A DNA stretch of 64,000 nucleotides from Girardinichthys multiradiatus (Eukaryota; Chordata; Actinopteri; Cyprinodontiformes; Goodeidae), in NCBI RefSeq assembly GCF_021462225.1, contig NC_061818.1:21773978-21837977 (forward strand), written 5' to 3'. Below the pieces are notes generated by a model. It searched no databases. It was not told the DNA's origin and saw only the letters and a program-made list of their open reading frames with translations. Shown here piece by piece: positions 40,733-52,284 of the stretch. Each line of letters opens with the position of its first letter. Position 1 is the stretch's first letter. The translations under genes were made by a program, and so were the position numbers.

Positions 40733-41635
40733 TATCTGATCAGAGATGAAAGGTTTGGAGATCCAGTTTTATTATTTCAAGAAATAAGGGTTATTTTGTG
40801 AAAAAAGTCTCTCTTCTGATAGAGCACCCAATGAAAACATCCTGTGCTTTGTGCATTAGTGACAAATTGTGAAACTCACCTTTTTCTTATCATCAGTCCA
40901 GGACATTTGAAAGATTTCTTCTCTGCATCACCTTAACTGTAAGTGGGAAAATAAGCAACTATGAGAGTAATGTTACTGAACCAGTTCCCATATATATATA
41001 TGGGTAAGTGTAAGTTACTCAGCATGTTTCTTAGTTGCAGCGCAACCACATACCTTTATAGTTATCTAGAAGCTTGTGGTATAATTTCTGTAGGATATTT
41101 CACTCTTCTTATCAGAATAGGTAGGCCTTATTTAATATTGGTTTCCTGGAGCCCACATTTAATCATAGCTCACTGATTTTCAGTATTGCCGAAGTTAGGG
41201 TCTTTATCCATCCTAAAGCCAGTTTTAAAATGTGTTTGGTACCTTAATGAGAAAACTGCAGTCAATGTTCTGTGCATCTCAGGTTCTCAGAGAGTTGGTT
41301 CCAGAGCTGAGCTGGAGAGCATAGAAACTCATTGCTGCCTCCCCTTGCTTATTTCTCTTCAGGTCTCAGATTATTTGAAATGTCTACAGGGTTCCTACCT
41401 GACCACCAACTCTGAAAATGTTTTCAAGACCTATGACCATTCAGTGCCTTATAGACCATGAATACATTTTAACGTCTATCCTTTGACAAACAGGGAGCCG
41501 GTGTAGCAATACAATCCATTTTCTTGGTGTCGGTCAGGTTCGTTACAACAATCTAACAGACGGAAAATAAAAGTATGCACAAGACTAATGATGAAGGAGG
41601 AGGCTTAGCTCCTAACTCTTTGATTTTATCTCGAA
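40733..41635. other. Non-coding stretch, nothing recognised
   Basis: A short TA run at 40990-41000. No exon or repeat family identified. Confidence 0.4.
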
Positions 41636-41639
41636 TCAA

Positions 41640-42110
41640 CAGAGTCCCAAATGGCAAGCATGGTGGTGGTCGTACCATGCTGCTGGTACTGGTATCAGTA
41701 TGGTACCAGTACAAGTGATGTTCAGTACAGTAATGGAATAACAGTGAAAGTGGACAACCTCCAAATTCTTCATTTCTTCATCTCAATTCAACAGCTGGAT
41801 GGTTAAAACTTGGACAGAACTTGATGTTTCAGCAGGAAAATTATCCCAAACACAGATCAGAACTGGTTCTGAAATGGATCAAGCGGGCTAACATGGAGCT
41901 TTTTGAAAGCATTTACTTTGGCTTTCTTGAAAATCAGGGAACTATGCTTAAACGCGGGGTCGGTTATGGGAAAACCATCCAGTTTAATGAAACTCTGCCA
42001 GTTTCATCAAAACAAGCCACAATTACACCAGAACCTTGTTGATAGAAGCCAAAAAAAAAAAAGACTGGGGTCAAAGTGCAGTTTTAAAATGAACTTTTAG
42101 CCAAATATTA
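41640..42110 (+). mobile_element. Tc1-like relic
   Basis: AGCATGGTGGTGGTCGTACC near 41658 is the KHGGG block. Near 41826 the frame reads FQQENYPKHRSELVLKWIKR, matching the Tc1 FQQDNDPKHTS region with the second catalytic acid changed to E. Later coding is lost. Confidence 0.7.
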
Positions 42111-42114
42111 GTTG

Positions 42115-43790
42115 GAGTATTTATATATTTTAACTTGTATGTATCATTTTGACCCAATAATTTCTAAATGTCAAAACAGCCGTATTTCTTGATCCCACTC
42201 ACAGAGCATTTCTACTTTTCTTAACGCAACATGTCCTCCAGGACAAGGTGTCATGAAGAGTTACACTCTCTCTATCCTACGGTATTTTGCATTCCCACAG
42301 CCTGCTTGGTGAGGCAGATGATAGTGCTCAAATGTCTTGGTGGAGCCTCTTTGTAAAGACAAATCCCTCGAAAGTCTCCAAACAATCAGGGTCTGTAGAA
42401 TATCCTGATTCAGCAAAGCTTGAGATAATACACCAAAAGATGGGCGTCCTGAGTGTCCCCATTCGATATGGTTTCTCCGTGATGTATCTCTCTTGTCTTC
42501 ATGTGACGGTTATTTAAAGGGAGGTCCATAGATTTTTCTCCCCCACGCAACATAATGGCAAATCAATACCATACAAGCAGAGCGGGCGTGCTAACAGGGC
42601 GGCCTAAAGCATAAGAGGCAGATTAAAGAGTTCTTCTGAAAAGAAAAAGATGGATTTTCCAACAGGGTTTTTAAAATCATAAAAGGAGCTGGATAAGAAA
42701 GATCTCACTGTTTTATGTCATATCGTATAAAATGTTCAAATTTAATGCATCTCCACACACCTGAATGTTTTTCTAGTGCCATGGTGTCAAGAAAACAAGT
42801 TGGTGGTTTTCCACAGCCAGAGTAAAAGTATGGGTTTGTAAGGGGAGGACGGAGGAAGACGGTTGTTATCATGACTTATGGATTGAACACCAGTTTCCTA
42901 CTTGGGCAGGGATCAGTACCCAGAGGAATGCTGCTGTTTGTTCAGGGCAGAGTGGGTTTTTTTCTTTAGAGGATGACAAGAATAAAAGAGAAAAGATAAA
43001 CAAATCTCTGAAAAACCACCAACAATAATGAATACACGGCGAGAAAAGAGGAAGCTGTCAAATAGACAAGACATCTGGCGGTCCTCTGTGCTTACACTTT
43101 CCCCTTTGCCCCCTCTGCCGTTTTTATCTGTGACACTGCTCCCAATCTCTCAGTGTCTCACAGCACTCTGAAGTGCTGCGAACCTGGCTTTGCACAAGGA
43201 GGAGGTGGAGGAGAAGGAGGAGAGACAGCAAATCCTGCTTAATCATTCCCACCAGCAGTGCCTCTGATAGCCTTTGGGTATGAATGAAGGCTGTGGATAC
43301 AGTGGGTGGGAACTAAAACAGGGAGTAACACTGCATTTCCAGATATGATAACAGCTGGAGTAACAGTTTGGGAGCTGCTCAGCTTTCCCCAATTTCTCCC
43401 ACACTGACAAAGGCCTGGTTGTCTCCCTTGTGCTCCGAGTTGAAGAGCTCTTGTCACGCTGAAAGTTCTCACAAAATTCTTTGGGTCGCAACTGCGGCTT
43501 GTCTTAAAGAGACTCTTTTATGTTCGTGCATCCTGAGAAGAACCAGTGATTAACAAGCCTTCACAGCAATCACGTGCTTTGCTGCAGGGACGTGATGAGA
43601 ACAAATCTACACTGTAAAAACTACACTTTGTTTCAACTTAAAAATATTTAAGAAATTTTGATGTATCACTTTAAATTACATGGGTTAGTTTGTTCAATTT
43701 CGACTGAGTTATTAAGTTTTTTAAACTTCCTGAGCAGATTTGAATTAGCCAAAAATGCACAGGGCATATCTGATATCAGGGGGCATGTGA
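42115..43790. other. Non-coding stretch, nothing recognised
   Basis: A GGAGGAGGT-type purine patch at 43197-43222. No exon or named repeat recognised. Confidence 0.4.
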
Positions 43791-43799
43791 TGTATATCA

Positions 43800-44150
43800 T
43801 TTGTGCCCCGGTACCATTCCAGATCAAATTTCACCAAAGATTGCCACCAGTAAACAAAGTGCCTAAAGAACCAGTTCAAGAGATTATAAAGAAATATGTG
43901 TTTAGGGTGAAAACATAAAAGAAAGACTAAAGATTGCACAGAGCTGTACTATTAAATAGTAATACAGTTAAACAGCATAACAAAAATAGGTAAGTAGTGT
44001 TGTACTTGCATGTACTTATAAGTTTGGACAGATGAAGTTCTAAACACTAAATGGGAATACAAATTTGGCAAAAATTTACGCCATACTGACAAAGACTTGA
44101 AGCCAGTGATTTAGACAATAGATTCTTTAGGGAAGCAGATACCAAAGTTG
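43800..44150 (+). repeat. Unnamed interspersed repeat A, copy 4
   Basis: AGATCAAATTTCACCAAAGA, AAAGTGCCTAAAGAACCAG, GGTGAAAACATAAAAGAAAG, AAGTTTGGACAGATGAAG, CTGACAAAGACTTGAAGCC and TTAGGGAAGCAGATACC, in the order of the other copies. Confidence 0.6.
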
Positions 44151-44179
44151 TTGTTTTTCTTATATGTGTTGGTCATTTC

Positions 44180-44720
44180 TATCCATTTCCAAGTGCAGTT
44201 ATGTCATAATGAGGTTGAAGGATGACCTAATAAATCAGCTCTTAGTTAGTCATTGTTTATTTAATCCAAAAGAATGCAAAAACAGGAAAAAAGCAAAAAA
44301 AGAGGTGGGAATGGGGACAGAACAGCAGCCCTTGACGACTAGTTTCTGATTGCAATTGCATTTAAATTGCTGCTCTACCTGAACAGATTTAGGTTTGAAG
44401 TTATCTTTTAATTTTACCAACATGTTTCTTCTGACTCAAAGTAATTCTGAATTGGCACAGAAGGAGTGATTTGAATCTGATAGAGAATCTGTGGAGGGAA
44501 CTAAAGATTAGGGTGATGGCAAGGAGGCCTTCCAGCCTCAAAGGCTCGGAGCTCATCCCCAAAGATGAATTATTAACATACCAGTGGAACCAAAAAGCTG
44601 GTCAGCAGTTATAAGAAGGGTTTAAAGAACTGATTATTGAGAAGGTATAAATATTTTTTGTACCAAAATTTAAATAAACAAATACACCTTTTGTCAAAAC
44701 TTGTTTATATTGTTGCATTA
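44180..44720 (+). mobile_element. Tc1-like relic after repeat A copy 4
   Basis: At 44471-44560 the plus strand reads LNLIENLWRELKIRVMARRP and then SSLKGSEL, the C-terminal DLNPIENLWRELK block of Tc1 transposase. The flanking parts are eroded. Confidence 0.75.
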
Positions 44721-46230
44721 TCTTTTGAGAGGCACTGGTGCGATTTCCAATCACAATCGAACTTATTGGGTGAATTAAAATATGAGGTATGAATAAATTT
44801 TGCCCTAAATGTATAAGCAGAGATCTGGATCCATTCTGTGGCTGCACCTGTTTATGAGTTTCTTCTGCTTAAAAAGCTGTGGTTTGTGCGACAGCTTTTC
44901 AGCGTACAATAGCTATACACTCTAAAAAACACGTTATTTATTGTTGCTAAAGTGACCTACTTTCAGTTTCATTTCTTAATGTAAAACAAAAGCCTCACGA
45001 GGTTCAAAGTTAACAAAGAAAATGAAAGATACTCATGAATGCTCTGATTTCTTTGTCCATGAAAACTGTGAAACCAGTGATACAATTCTAGTTCAACAAA
45101 TTCATCAATAATTTATAAAACAAACAGTTGAAGAAACAAATTTTGGACAACAGGCTAAATTAGCCTTTATACAAACATCCGTCACTACATACACACCAGC
45201 CCCTGCGCTGGCTGACGAAGAGCTGAAGTGCAATTTTATAAATACAGCTTTAGTCTATCTTGCCACAGATCTAAGGGTGTGCTTCACACCTCTGCAAATA
45301 CATATACTGTGCTTCTATATGCATGCAATCACAAATTATTTTATACACACATATACACACACTGCTGCTGCTGCTGCAGGTAAAAGAGAATTTTAAAACA
45401 GATCACGGCTTTTTCTTTAATCCTCTCTGATGGACAAACAGATGCACACAGACGTTGCATTGCCTTGGGTGACGGAGCCGGGAGGAGTGCTGGGATGTTT
45501 CATGTTAATTTAACACTTTGTAGGCATGAACTTGAGCACAGTAGCTGAAGTCATCTCCCTGCAGAGTGCACCTCATCACATGCAGGGGCACATGCATGCC
45601 CGAAAGATGTGCAAGCTGCGCCGTCATTAGCCCTTTTGTCTCGCTGCATAGCTTCACCTGTAATGCCTTGAAGCCATAGTAATCTGGGATTTTATTCCTG
45701 TATCGTCACGGTTTTTTTAATTATCATATGAGAAAAAAAAAATCTTTCATAAGCTATAAAGTTTACTGACTGGATCAGTTGGCATGCTATTGTGAAAGTA
45801 AAAAAAACCCAAAACAACAAAGCTTTGCAGCCTAGGCCAACTCAGACCACAGGTTTAACACATTCTGCATAAGGATGGAGGCAGCTTCTCACACAACAAA
45901 CTAAGCTAAGAAGGTGTGCTTGATGCGTGAGGCAGTGTTAAACACAGGGTGACCACCTTTAGCTCACTGTCCTCACAATCTTATCTTTAAACATCAACAC
46001 TTTACTTCAACACAGTGTACACGCCTCCGTTAAAACGCTCAGTTTTTATGGTATAAAACAAAATAAGACCATCAAACAAACCGCGAAACATTTTCCACTG
46101 TTAATGTGACATTTGTACAGTACAAGTCTGCTTTAAAATCTATAGGGGTAGAAATGAAAGTAACTTGGTTTCCTGGTTGTGCTCACATTTAAACAAATAT
46201 TTTATTTAAACACTTTTTGATTCAGTTGAC
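44720..46230. other. Non-coding stretch, nothing recognised
   Basis: A short CTG run (45362-45377). No exon or repeat family identified. Confidence 0.4.
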
Positions 46231-46510
46231 TGGACTTTTCCAAAACTTTAACATTATTCAGGTGAAAGATTTGGATGCATCGTTAAGGCTCTTGACAAGC
46301 AGTTCCATCTGAAGGAAAGCAACCGCAGAGCATGATGTTGCCACTGTTTGTAGGATTCATGCGCTTTGAAAAATATTAAGTCAACAAGAGGTTACCGTGA
46401 CCATGATCCTGCCACAACTATGTTTCACTGAGTAGGTGTGGTGTTTTTCTATCCAACATACTAATGAGACTATGACACATTCTCCCCCAAGGTTCTGTGA
46501 GATTTTGGCC
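46230..46510 (-). mobile_element. Tc1-like fragment
   Basis: ATGATCCTGCCACAACTATG and TTTCACTGAGTAGGTGTGG near 46402-46440 match the reverse of the KHGGG region of Tc1 elements. Limits are approximate. Confidence 0.55.
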
Positions 46511-46824
46511 AGGCTTGGATGTTTTATTTGAATTCAACCTGGAAAGACTCACATAAAGGAGAAACAACAAGAAGATGGTTAAAGAATTTATTAATGAAAG
46601 ATTATTTATTTGGTGCTCGGACACCTGAGGGAGACGTAAATGCTGAGGATGAAGTAGGTTTGAATAAACATCTTAGGATTATGATTAGGTACGTCTTCCC
46701 CCCCTGGGATCCGATCCTGGTGGTGGTGTAGGCCTTGGTATGGAAGGAGTTGGGAACCCATGGTGGAGAAGGGGTGGAGGAGGGTCGAAGCACAGCAGAA
46801 GAGTGGTGTTTTCCATGCAGAGGG

Positions 46825-46911
46825 TCTTTAAAAGTGATGCCCTGGGAGATGATTGGCCGAGGAGGAGTGTGGACCTGCCGTTGATTGGCGCAGCCAGTGA
46901 GAAGTGATTGG
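46825..46911 (-). promoter_or_regulatory. Cluster of three CCAAT boxes with TATA-like box
   Basis: Minus-strand CCAAT pentamers at 46911-46907, 46888-46884 and 46856-46852, all with NF-Y-like flanks (CGTCCAATCA, GCGCCAATC and CGGCCAATC), then TTTTAAAGA at 46833-46825. Order and spacing fit a promoter firing toward lower coordinates. No gene is recognised; an LTR promoter is an alternative. Confidence 0.4.
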
Positions 46912-46919
46912 ACGTGGTG

Positions 46920-49900
46920 GGGTGGTGAGTCTTCCATGTTGAATTTTCGTTTAAACTCCATATGTGAAACGTGTTCTGTATGGTAGCCTTTTTCATAAAT
47001 TTATTTTTCTAACCCTTTCTGCAAACTATTGCTCTCAATAAAATATTCCAAATGAGCAAATATCAGGTTGCAATGTGATAAAATCTTCATGTAGTGATAA
47101 AATCAAAAGGTGCTTCAGCAAAATGTTACATAAGAGTGCACACTAATGCAACCAGGTGACTGCAGCATTTTTACTGTACATTTCTCTCTCTAAACAGATC
47201 TATTTGGGGACTTTTAGGTTAAAAGGGGGTTTGATATATTTCACATTAAAAGGAGGAAAAGGTTTCTAAATAATTTACCAAAGTCTAATCTAAAAATTAC
47301 AAAATAAATTTCACATGACTACCATTTAAATGCAATCTTTGTGTTTGTTTATTGTCTAAAGACTGCTATGCATCTGATAATCAGATTATAAGGAAACTGA
47401 ATAATGCTGCACACATATTATTTCTAACCACATTATCACAAAAACACCAGTTTCTGAAGCTTTATTTTGAGGGAAATTCTTACAAAAATGTTCTGAAGTG
47501 GACAAATAGTTATCCCTCTAAAACGATAGTTTAAAAATCAAATTAAACTTTAAATGTAAAGTTGTAATTATACATCATGATGAGTTAAATAAAAGATAAA
47601 AGACTGCCAAATAATTTTTTTGCTTTATTTTAACCGAATCCATACCATAGTTTTATTTTGACTTCACATAATGAAGGCTTCAAATGCTAGTAAAACAGTT
47701 CCGATAAGACGCTGCATACAAACCCGACAGTTGTTTGTGAACTTCAAAATTATAAAATGAACTGAGTAATGATGATACCTCGCTGAAGCGGAGTTTGACT
47801 GGAGTTCCTGTGAAAGTATTGATAAAAATAGCTGCATGAATGATTGCATGGCTTAGCTTATTGATGGCCATGAGGAGAAGGCGAGTAATTAAATAGTCCC
47901 CCGAGTGTGCTCGGGTCACCCTGATAGCCATCAGCAATAAACAGGAGGTGGACAGAGAGGGGACGAGGATCAATACGAGAGTGTCGGATTTCTAAACTGG
48001 AAATTATGTCAAAAAGGATGTTAAAGGATGTTAAAGGCAAATTCTGGGTTTTTTAAAACAAATTAACAGAATCATGAGATGAAGACAAAAATAAAAATCG
48101 CAGAACGATGTCATCAAACGTAGACGGTTCTTCTTCATCGTAGCTAATTTTCTGTCATGTTTTCATGTCACACATATGTCCAAACCCCCCCACTCCCAGG
48201 CCTTCGCAGTGACCTCCTCCATTATCCGCAGCAGAAAGGGACTTTGATTCCTATTTCAGCGCCTTGTATCATCCATCTCTTACATCACTCCTTTGTCCGA
48301 GGCCACGTTTACATGACAGTGATACATTCGGCGCATTACAAAGACAAAAGGTCGGCACAGGCCGGTTTTTCTGCTGGCATAAAAGCCGTGACAGAACCAC
48401 GCTGCAGCTAGGCCCGCATTAAAAATTCAGAGAAGTGTGTGTTTTTTTAAATATATATATCTATAAGCAGACTCTAATGACGGCATACAGACTTAGCTGG
48501 CTGATGTGTGTACGGAGATCCCATTAAAATGCACTACAAAAAATTAGATTTGGGGGAGCCATGTGAAAAACCATGCGTGTAATCATCTCTCTCCCTCTAC
48601 CAGTTTATCTGCCAATGATTTGGAGGAGGTTATGGTTCCCCAACCTCAACCTCCCCCCACACCACATATTAATATTCATAGAGAAGATTCTCTCCTCGCT
48701 GTCTGCGGTTGCTGCCTGTGGCCCACAGACTTATTTGGAATCTAAAATATGGCTGAATCTCTGCTGGGAAAAGCTGTGTGAACTATTCATGTGAGGGGTG
48801 GTAATAATCCACCGTTCTGTTGGGGTAGTGGCTGTAACTCTCAGTGTTTGTGTCTTGTTGTTTTCAGTAAATTGTCAAGTTTTTTGTTTTTTGTTTTTGC
48901 TGCTGTCGGTTTTGTTCTGAAATGTAGCATGTTCATGGTTCACTGCAGCAGCGCAGGCTCAGAGGCTGATGGGTAAATCTTGTGGCTTGTTTTGGTCAAA
49001 ACCACCATGGTGGAGTGAGTCAGAGTGAAACAGAGTGCTCCAGTTTACCTTTCCTGCTTTGATTCAAGATGAACATTAAAGCGACACAGAGCAGGATGTG
49101 ACTCATGTCTCCCATGAACAGCTTCCCTGGGTACATGCTCACGTTATCCAGTGCACGTTGCAGAAGGTGCTGCAGTTGGAAGCATATAACCTCAAATCTT
49201 AATATTGCTACTGTTATTTAATGTGTTGTCTAAATTGTTAACTTAAGCTGTAGTTGAGTCTCAGGTCCTACTTTTTTCCCTATTTCAGATTCGGTCTTGG
49301 AGGATCAGCTATGACAGATGCCAGATGTTCCTCCACATGTAATATGCAAAGCTTCCAACTGTCTGTCCATACAGTGCACCCAGGTTCCCATGTACACACC
49401 AATGAAATCTGATACTTCTCCATAAGCAGACATCATTGTACTGCAGTGTATACAAACACGCGAAAACATCGAAATTCTTCTTTGAAGTAGAATGTCTTAA
49501 AAAACATTTGATGCCCTATTTGCCTTATTACTGACAAATAGAAAAATAGGTTGGATAGGAGATGAAGCATAAATTAAAATGTTTGAACATCTGTCTGTTT
49601 TACCCCAGCTTCCTCGTTTTCTCCAGCACAGAGTAAGGGTGTATTCACACCAGGGAATGCAGACTGTTTAGTTGCAGTCCTTTTTTATAAAAAGCATAAA
49701 GCACAGAACAGGAAATAGAAGTTTAATGCATCTCGTGCCTTCAGATAACTTTATCTGGTTTGTATTCAAACCAGAAGCGAACTGCACCAGAGTCTATTTG
49801 GAAGTGGACCAAGACCACCTCAAAAAGTGGGTCTCAGTTTGATTGCTGGGTCCAGTCCGGTACAGGATTCTCATGAGTGTATTCAAGCTTGTACAAAAAG

Positions 49901-50125
49901 TCCAGACCAAGGGAGGGAACAAGCTTTAGTCTGTTTAAAGTTGACCAAATTTGAGTTACGTTACTCTATAACATAACTACTACTTCTTCGCTTCTGTCAA
50001 TGTATCAAAATAAAAGAAATTGCAATAAAATGTTGTAACATAATTATACTTGTTATAATCAAGTTATTTGTAATATTGTAGTATCGTCATGTAGGAATGA
50101 ATGTTGCTTTTCTGTTTTACATGAA
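46920..50125. other. Non-coding stretch, nothing recognised
   Basis: Several mixed-composition blocks that look unique (45190-45700 just before, then 48160-48420 and 48560-48800) stand out from AT-rich DNA and could be conserved non-coding elements. No exon recognised. Confidence 0.35.
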
Positions 50126-50129
50126 AGCA

Positions 50130-50450
50130 ATTAAATCGTCCATTTTCTATACTCGCTTCTCCCATACAGAGTCGCTGGGGAGCTGGTGCTTATTTCCAGC
50201 GGTCTACGGGTGAAAGGCGGGGTACACCCTGGACAAGTCACCAGTCCATCACAGGACAACACCGAAACACTCACCCATGCACACACCCATTTATACCTAA
50301 GGGCAAGAACCCGGCGAGAACCCATGCATGCACAGGGAGAACATGCCAACTCAATGCAGAAAGACCCCAGACCAGCAGTTGAACACAGGACTTTCTTGCT
50401 GCAAGGCAAAACGCTACCAAGTGTGTCAACAGGCAGCCCTGCAATTAGAT
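50130..50450 (-). repeat. Fish interspersed repeat (GACTGGCGACCTGTCC family), copy 4
   Basis: The longest copy. Minus-strand text includes CGTAGACCGCTGGAAATAAG, GACTGGTGACTTGTCCAGGG, GAGTTGGCATGTTCTCCCTG and TGCATGCATGGGTTCTCG. Longer at the 5' end than the copies at 7.0 and 13.7 kb. Confidence 0.8.
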
Positions 50451-50869
50451 CATGTTACACATTTTTATTTAAAAGTTTTGAGCAAAAACAGAATTTCAAG
50501 AAAACATGCTAACTTTTCTCAGGGCTATCCTTCTTTAAGAATCCTTTTATCTTATATGAAATTATAAGTTTTGTCATGCAGGATGTGTTAAGCACACAGG
50601 TACTCTTGCAAGGTAAAGCAAAAATGCAAAAAGTGAATCTAATTTATTTGTCTCTTGCCAAAGTTCCTGACAATGTAGCAACATGTGACAACATGTCCCA
50701 GTGCTGAAGCTTCTTGTCTAATTAACACCTCTGTAATACCATCAACAACCGCATACATCTTTATTTTAGAACATGTGCACTAGTTTAGAGCTAGAAAAAG
50801 GGTGTTTGTTAAAATCTGAAAGTAATGTAACTCTACATACAACTCATGGTATTTATTCCTCTGCATCAT

Positions 50870-52280
50870 CACATACACATGGGAAAAGTATTTACCTCCT
50901 TACATATTTCTTCTGTTTTTGCTTTTTTGTCACATGCAAATGTTTTATATCAAACAATTTGTCAAATTTAGCTAAGATAACCTGAATAATCACAAAATCC
51001 AATTTTGAAATAAACATTTCAATTATAAAGAGAAAAAAGCTGTCCAAAGCAACCTGGCCCTGTTTCACCGGTTCTGTTTTATTATCTGCACCCAGACCGG
51101 ATTACTACCTGAAGTGACAAGAAATTACTAAAATAGAAGCTGTCTGACAGGAAACACATCGAATAAGCTAAAGGATCTCAAAAACAAGCATGCCTTGATC
51201 TAAAGAAACTGAAGAACAGATGAGAAACAAACTCAGTGACGTCTTATAGGCCTGGGAGAGGTTACAAAGCCGTTTATAAGGCTCCAGTGGACCACAATGA
51301 GAGCCATTATCCACAAATGAAGAAAACATGTAACACAGTTGATCTTCTACAATTACTACAAGAGCACATCGATGACACAACCAGGAGGTCAAAAAAGAAA
51401 GAACCCAGATAGAAACATCTAAAGCCCAGCAGAACTTGCCTCAGTTAAGGTCAATGGTCCTGATGAAAAAATTAGAAAGATCTTGTTAATCCGCAAGACA
51501 TCTGAGGAAATATTCTGTGGCTTGACAACAAAAGCTGAATATGTTGTACGGTGTTAACCCCTTTACATCTAGTGTAACACAGCAATTTTAGAGAAACGTC
51601 ATCCCACCGACAGTCAAACATGATGATGGTAATGTTATGGTGTCAGCTGCTTTGCCGCTTCAGGTCCTGGAAAACTTATCGTGACCAATGAAACCATGAA
51701 CTCTGCTCTCCACCACAACATCCTGAAGGAAGATGTCCAGCCATCAGCGCACTTGAGTTTGCCGGGTGGACAATGATGCAAAGCACACCGCTAAATTCAC
51801 CTTTGGATGTCTCAAAAACAATGAAGGCTTTGGAGTGACCTAGACCAACTCTCAACTTAAATCCAAGTCAGCTGTTGTGATGTGACTTTAAACAGGTCTC
51901 TATTCTTAAAAACCCTCCCATGGGTCAGAATTAAAACAAGTCTAGAAAGAAGATTGGGACAAAATTCCTCTACAGCAGTGTAAAAGACAGTGCTGGTTAT
52001 TGCAACCTCATAACCGCAGTTGTTGCCTCCAAGAGTGGCACAACTGGTTATTGGATTTAGGGTCAATTACTGTTTCACTGAGTGACAGATTGATTTGGAT
52101 AGATTTTTCCGCCTGATATAAGAAATGATCATTTGAAAACTGCAGCTTGTATTTACTCTGCCATCTGTTTGTGATCCTTAGTTTTGTTTCATTATCTGAA
52201 ACATTTCAAAGTAACAAAAAAAGCAGAGAAGAAGAAATCTGTAAGGGTAGGAACACTTTTTTACAGCACTGTATACAACA
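50870..52280 (+). mobile_element. Tc1/mariner element, nearly full length but degenerate
   Basis: Left end near GGGAAAAGTATTTACCTCC. Inside are ATGAGAGCCATTATCCACAA, AGTTAAGGTCAATGGTCCTG, GTCATCCCACCGACAGTCAA, CATGATGATGGTAATGTTAT (the KHGGGxVM block), GGACAATGATGCAAAGCACA (DNDxKHT block) and CAGTTGTTGCCTCCAAGAG. The right end is near CCTGATATAAGAAATGATCA. Stops and gaps throughout. Same family as 34.2-35.4 kb, on the opposite strand. Confidence 0.82.
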
Positions 52281-52284
52281 CGTA

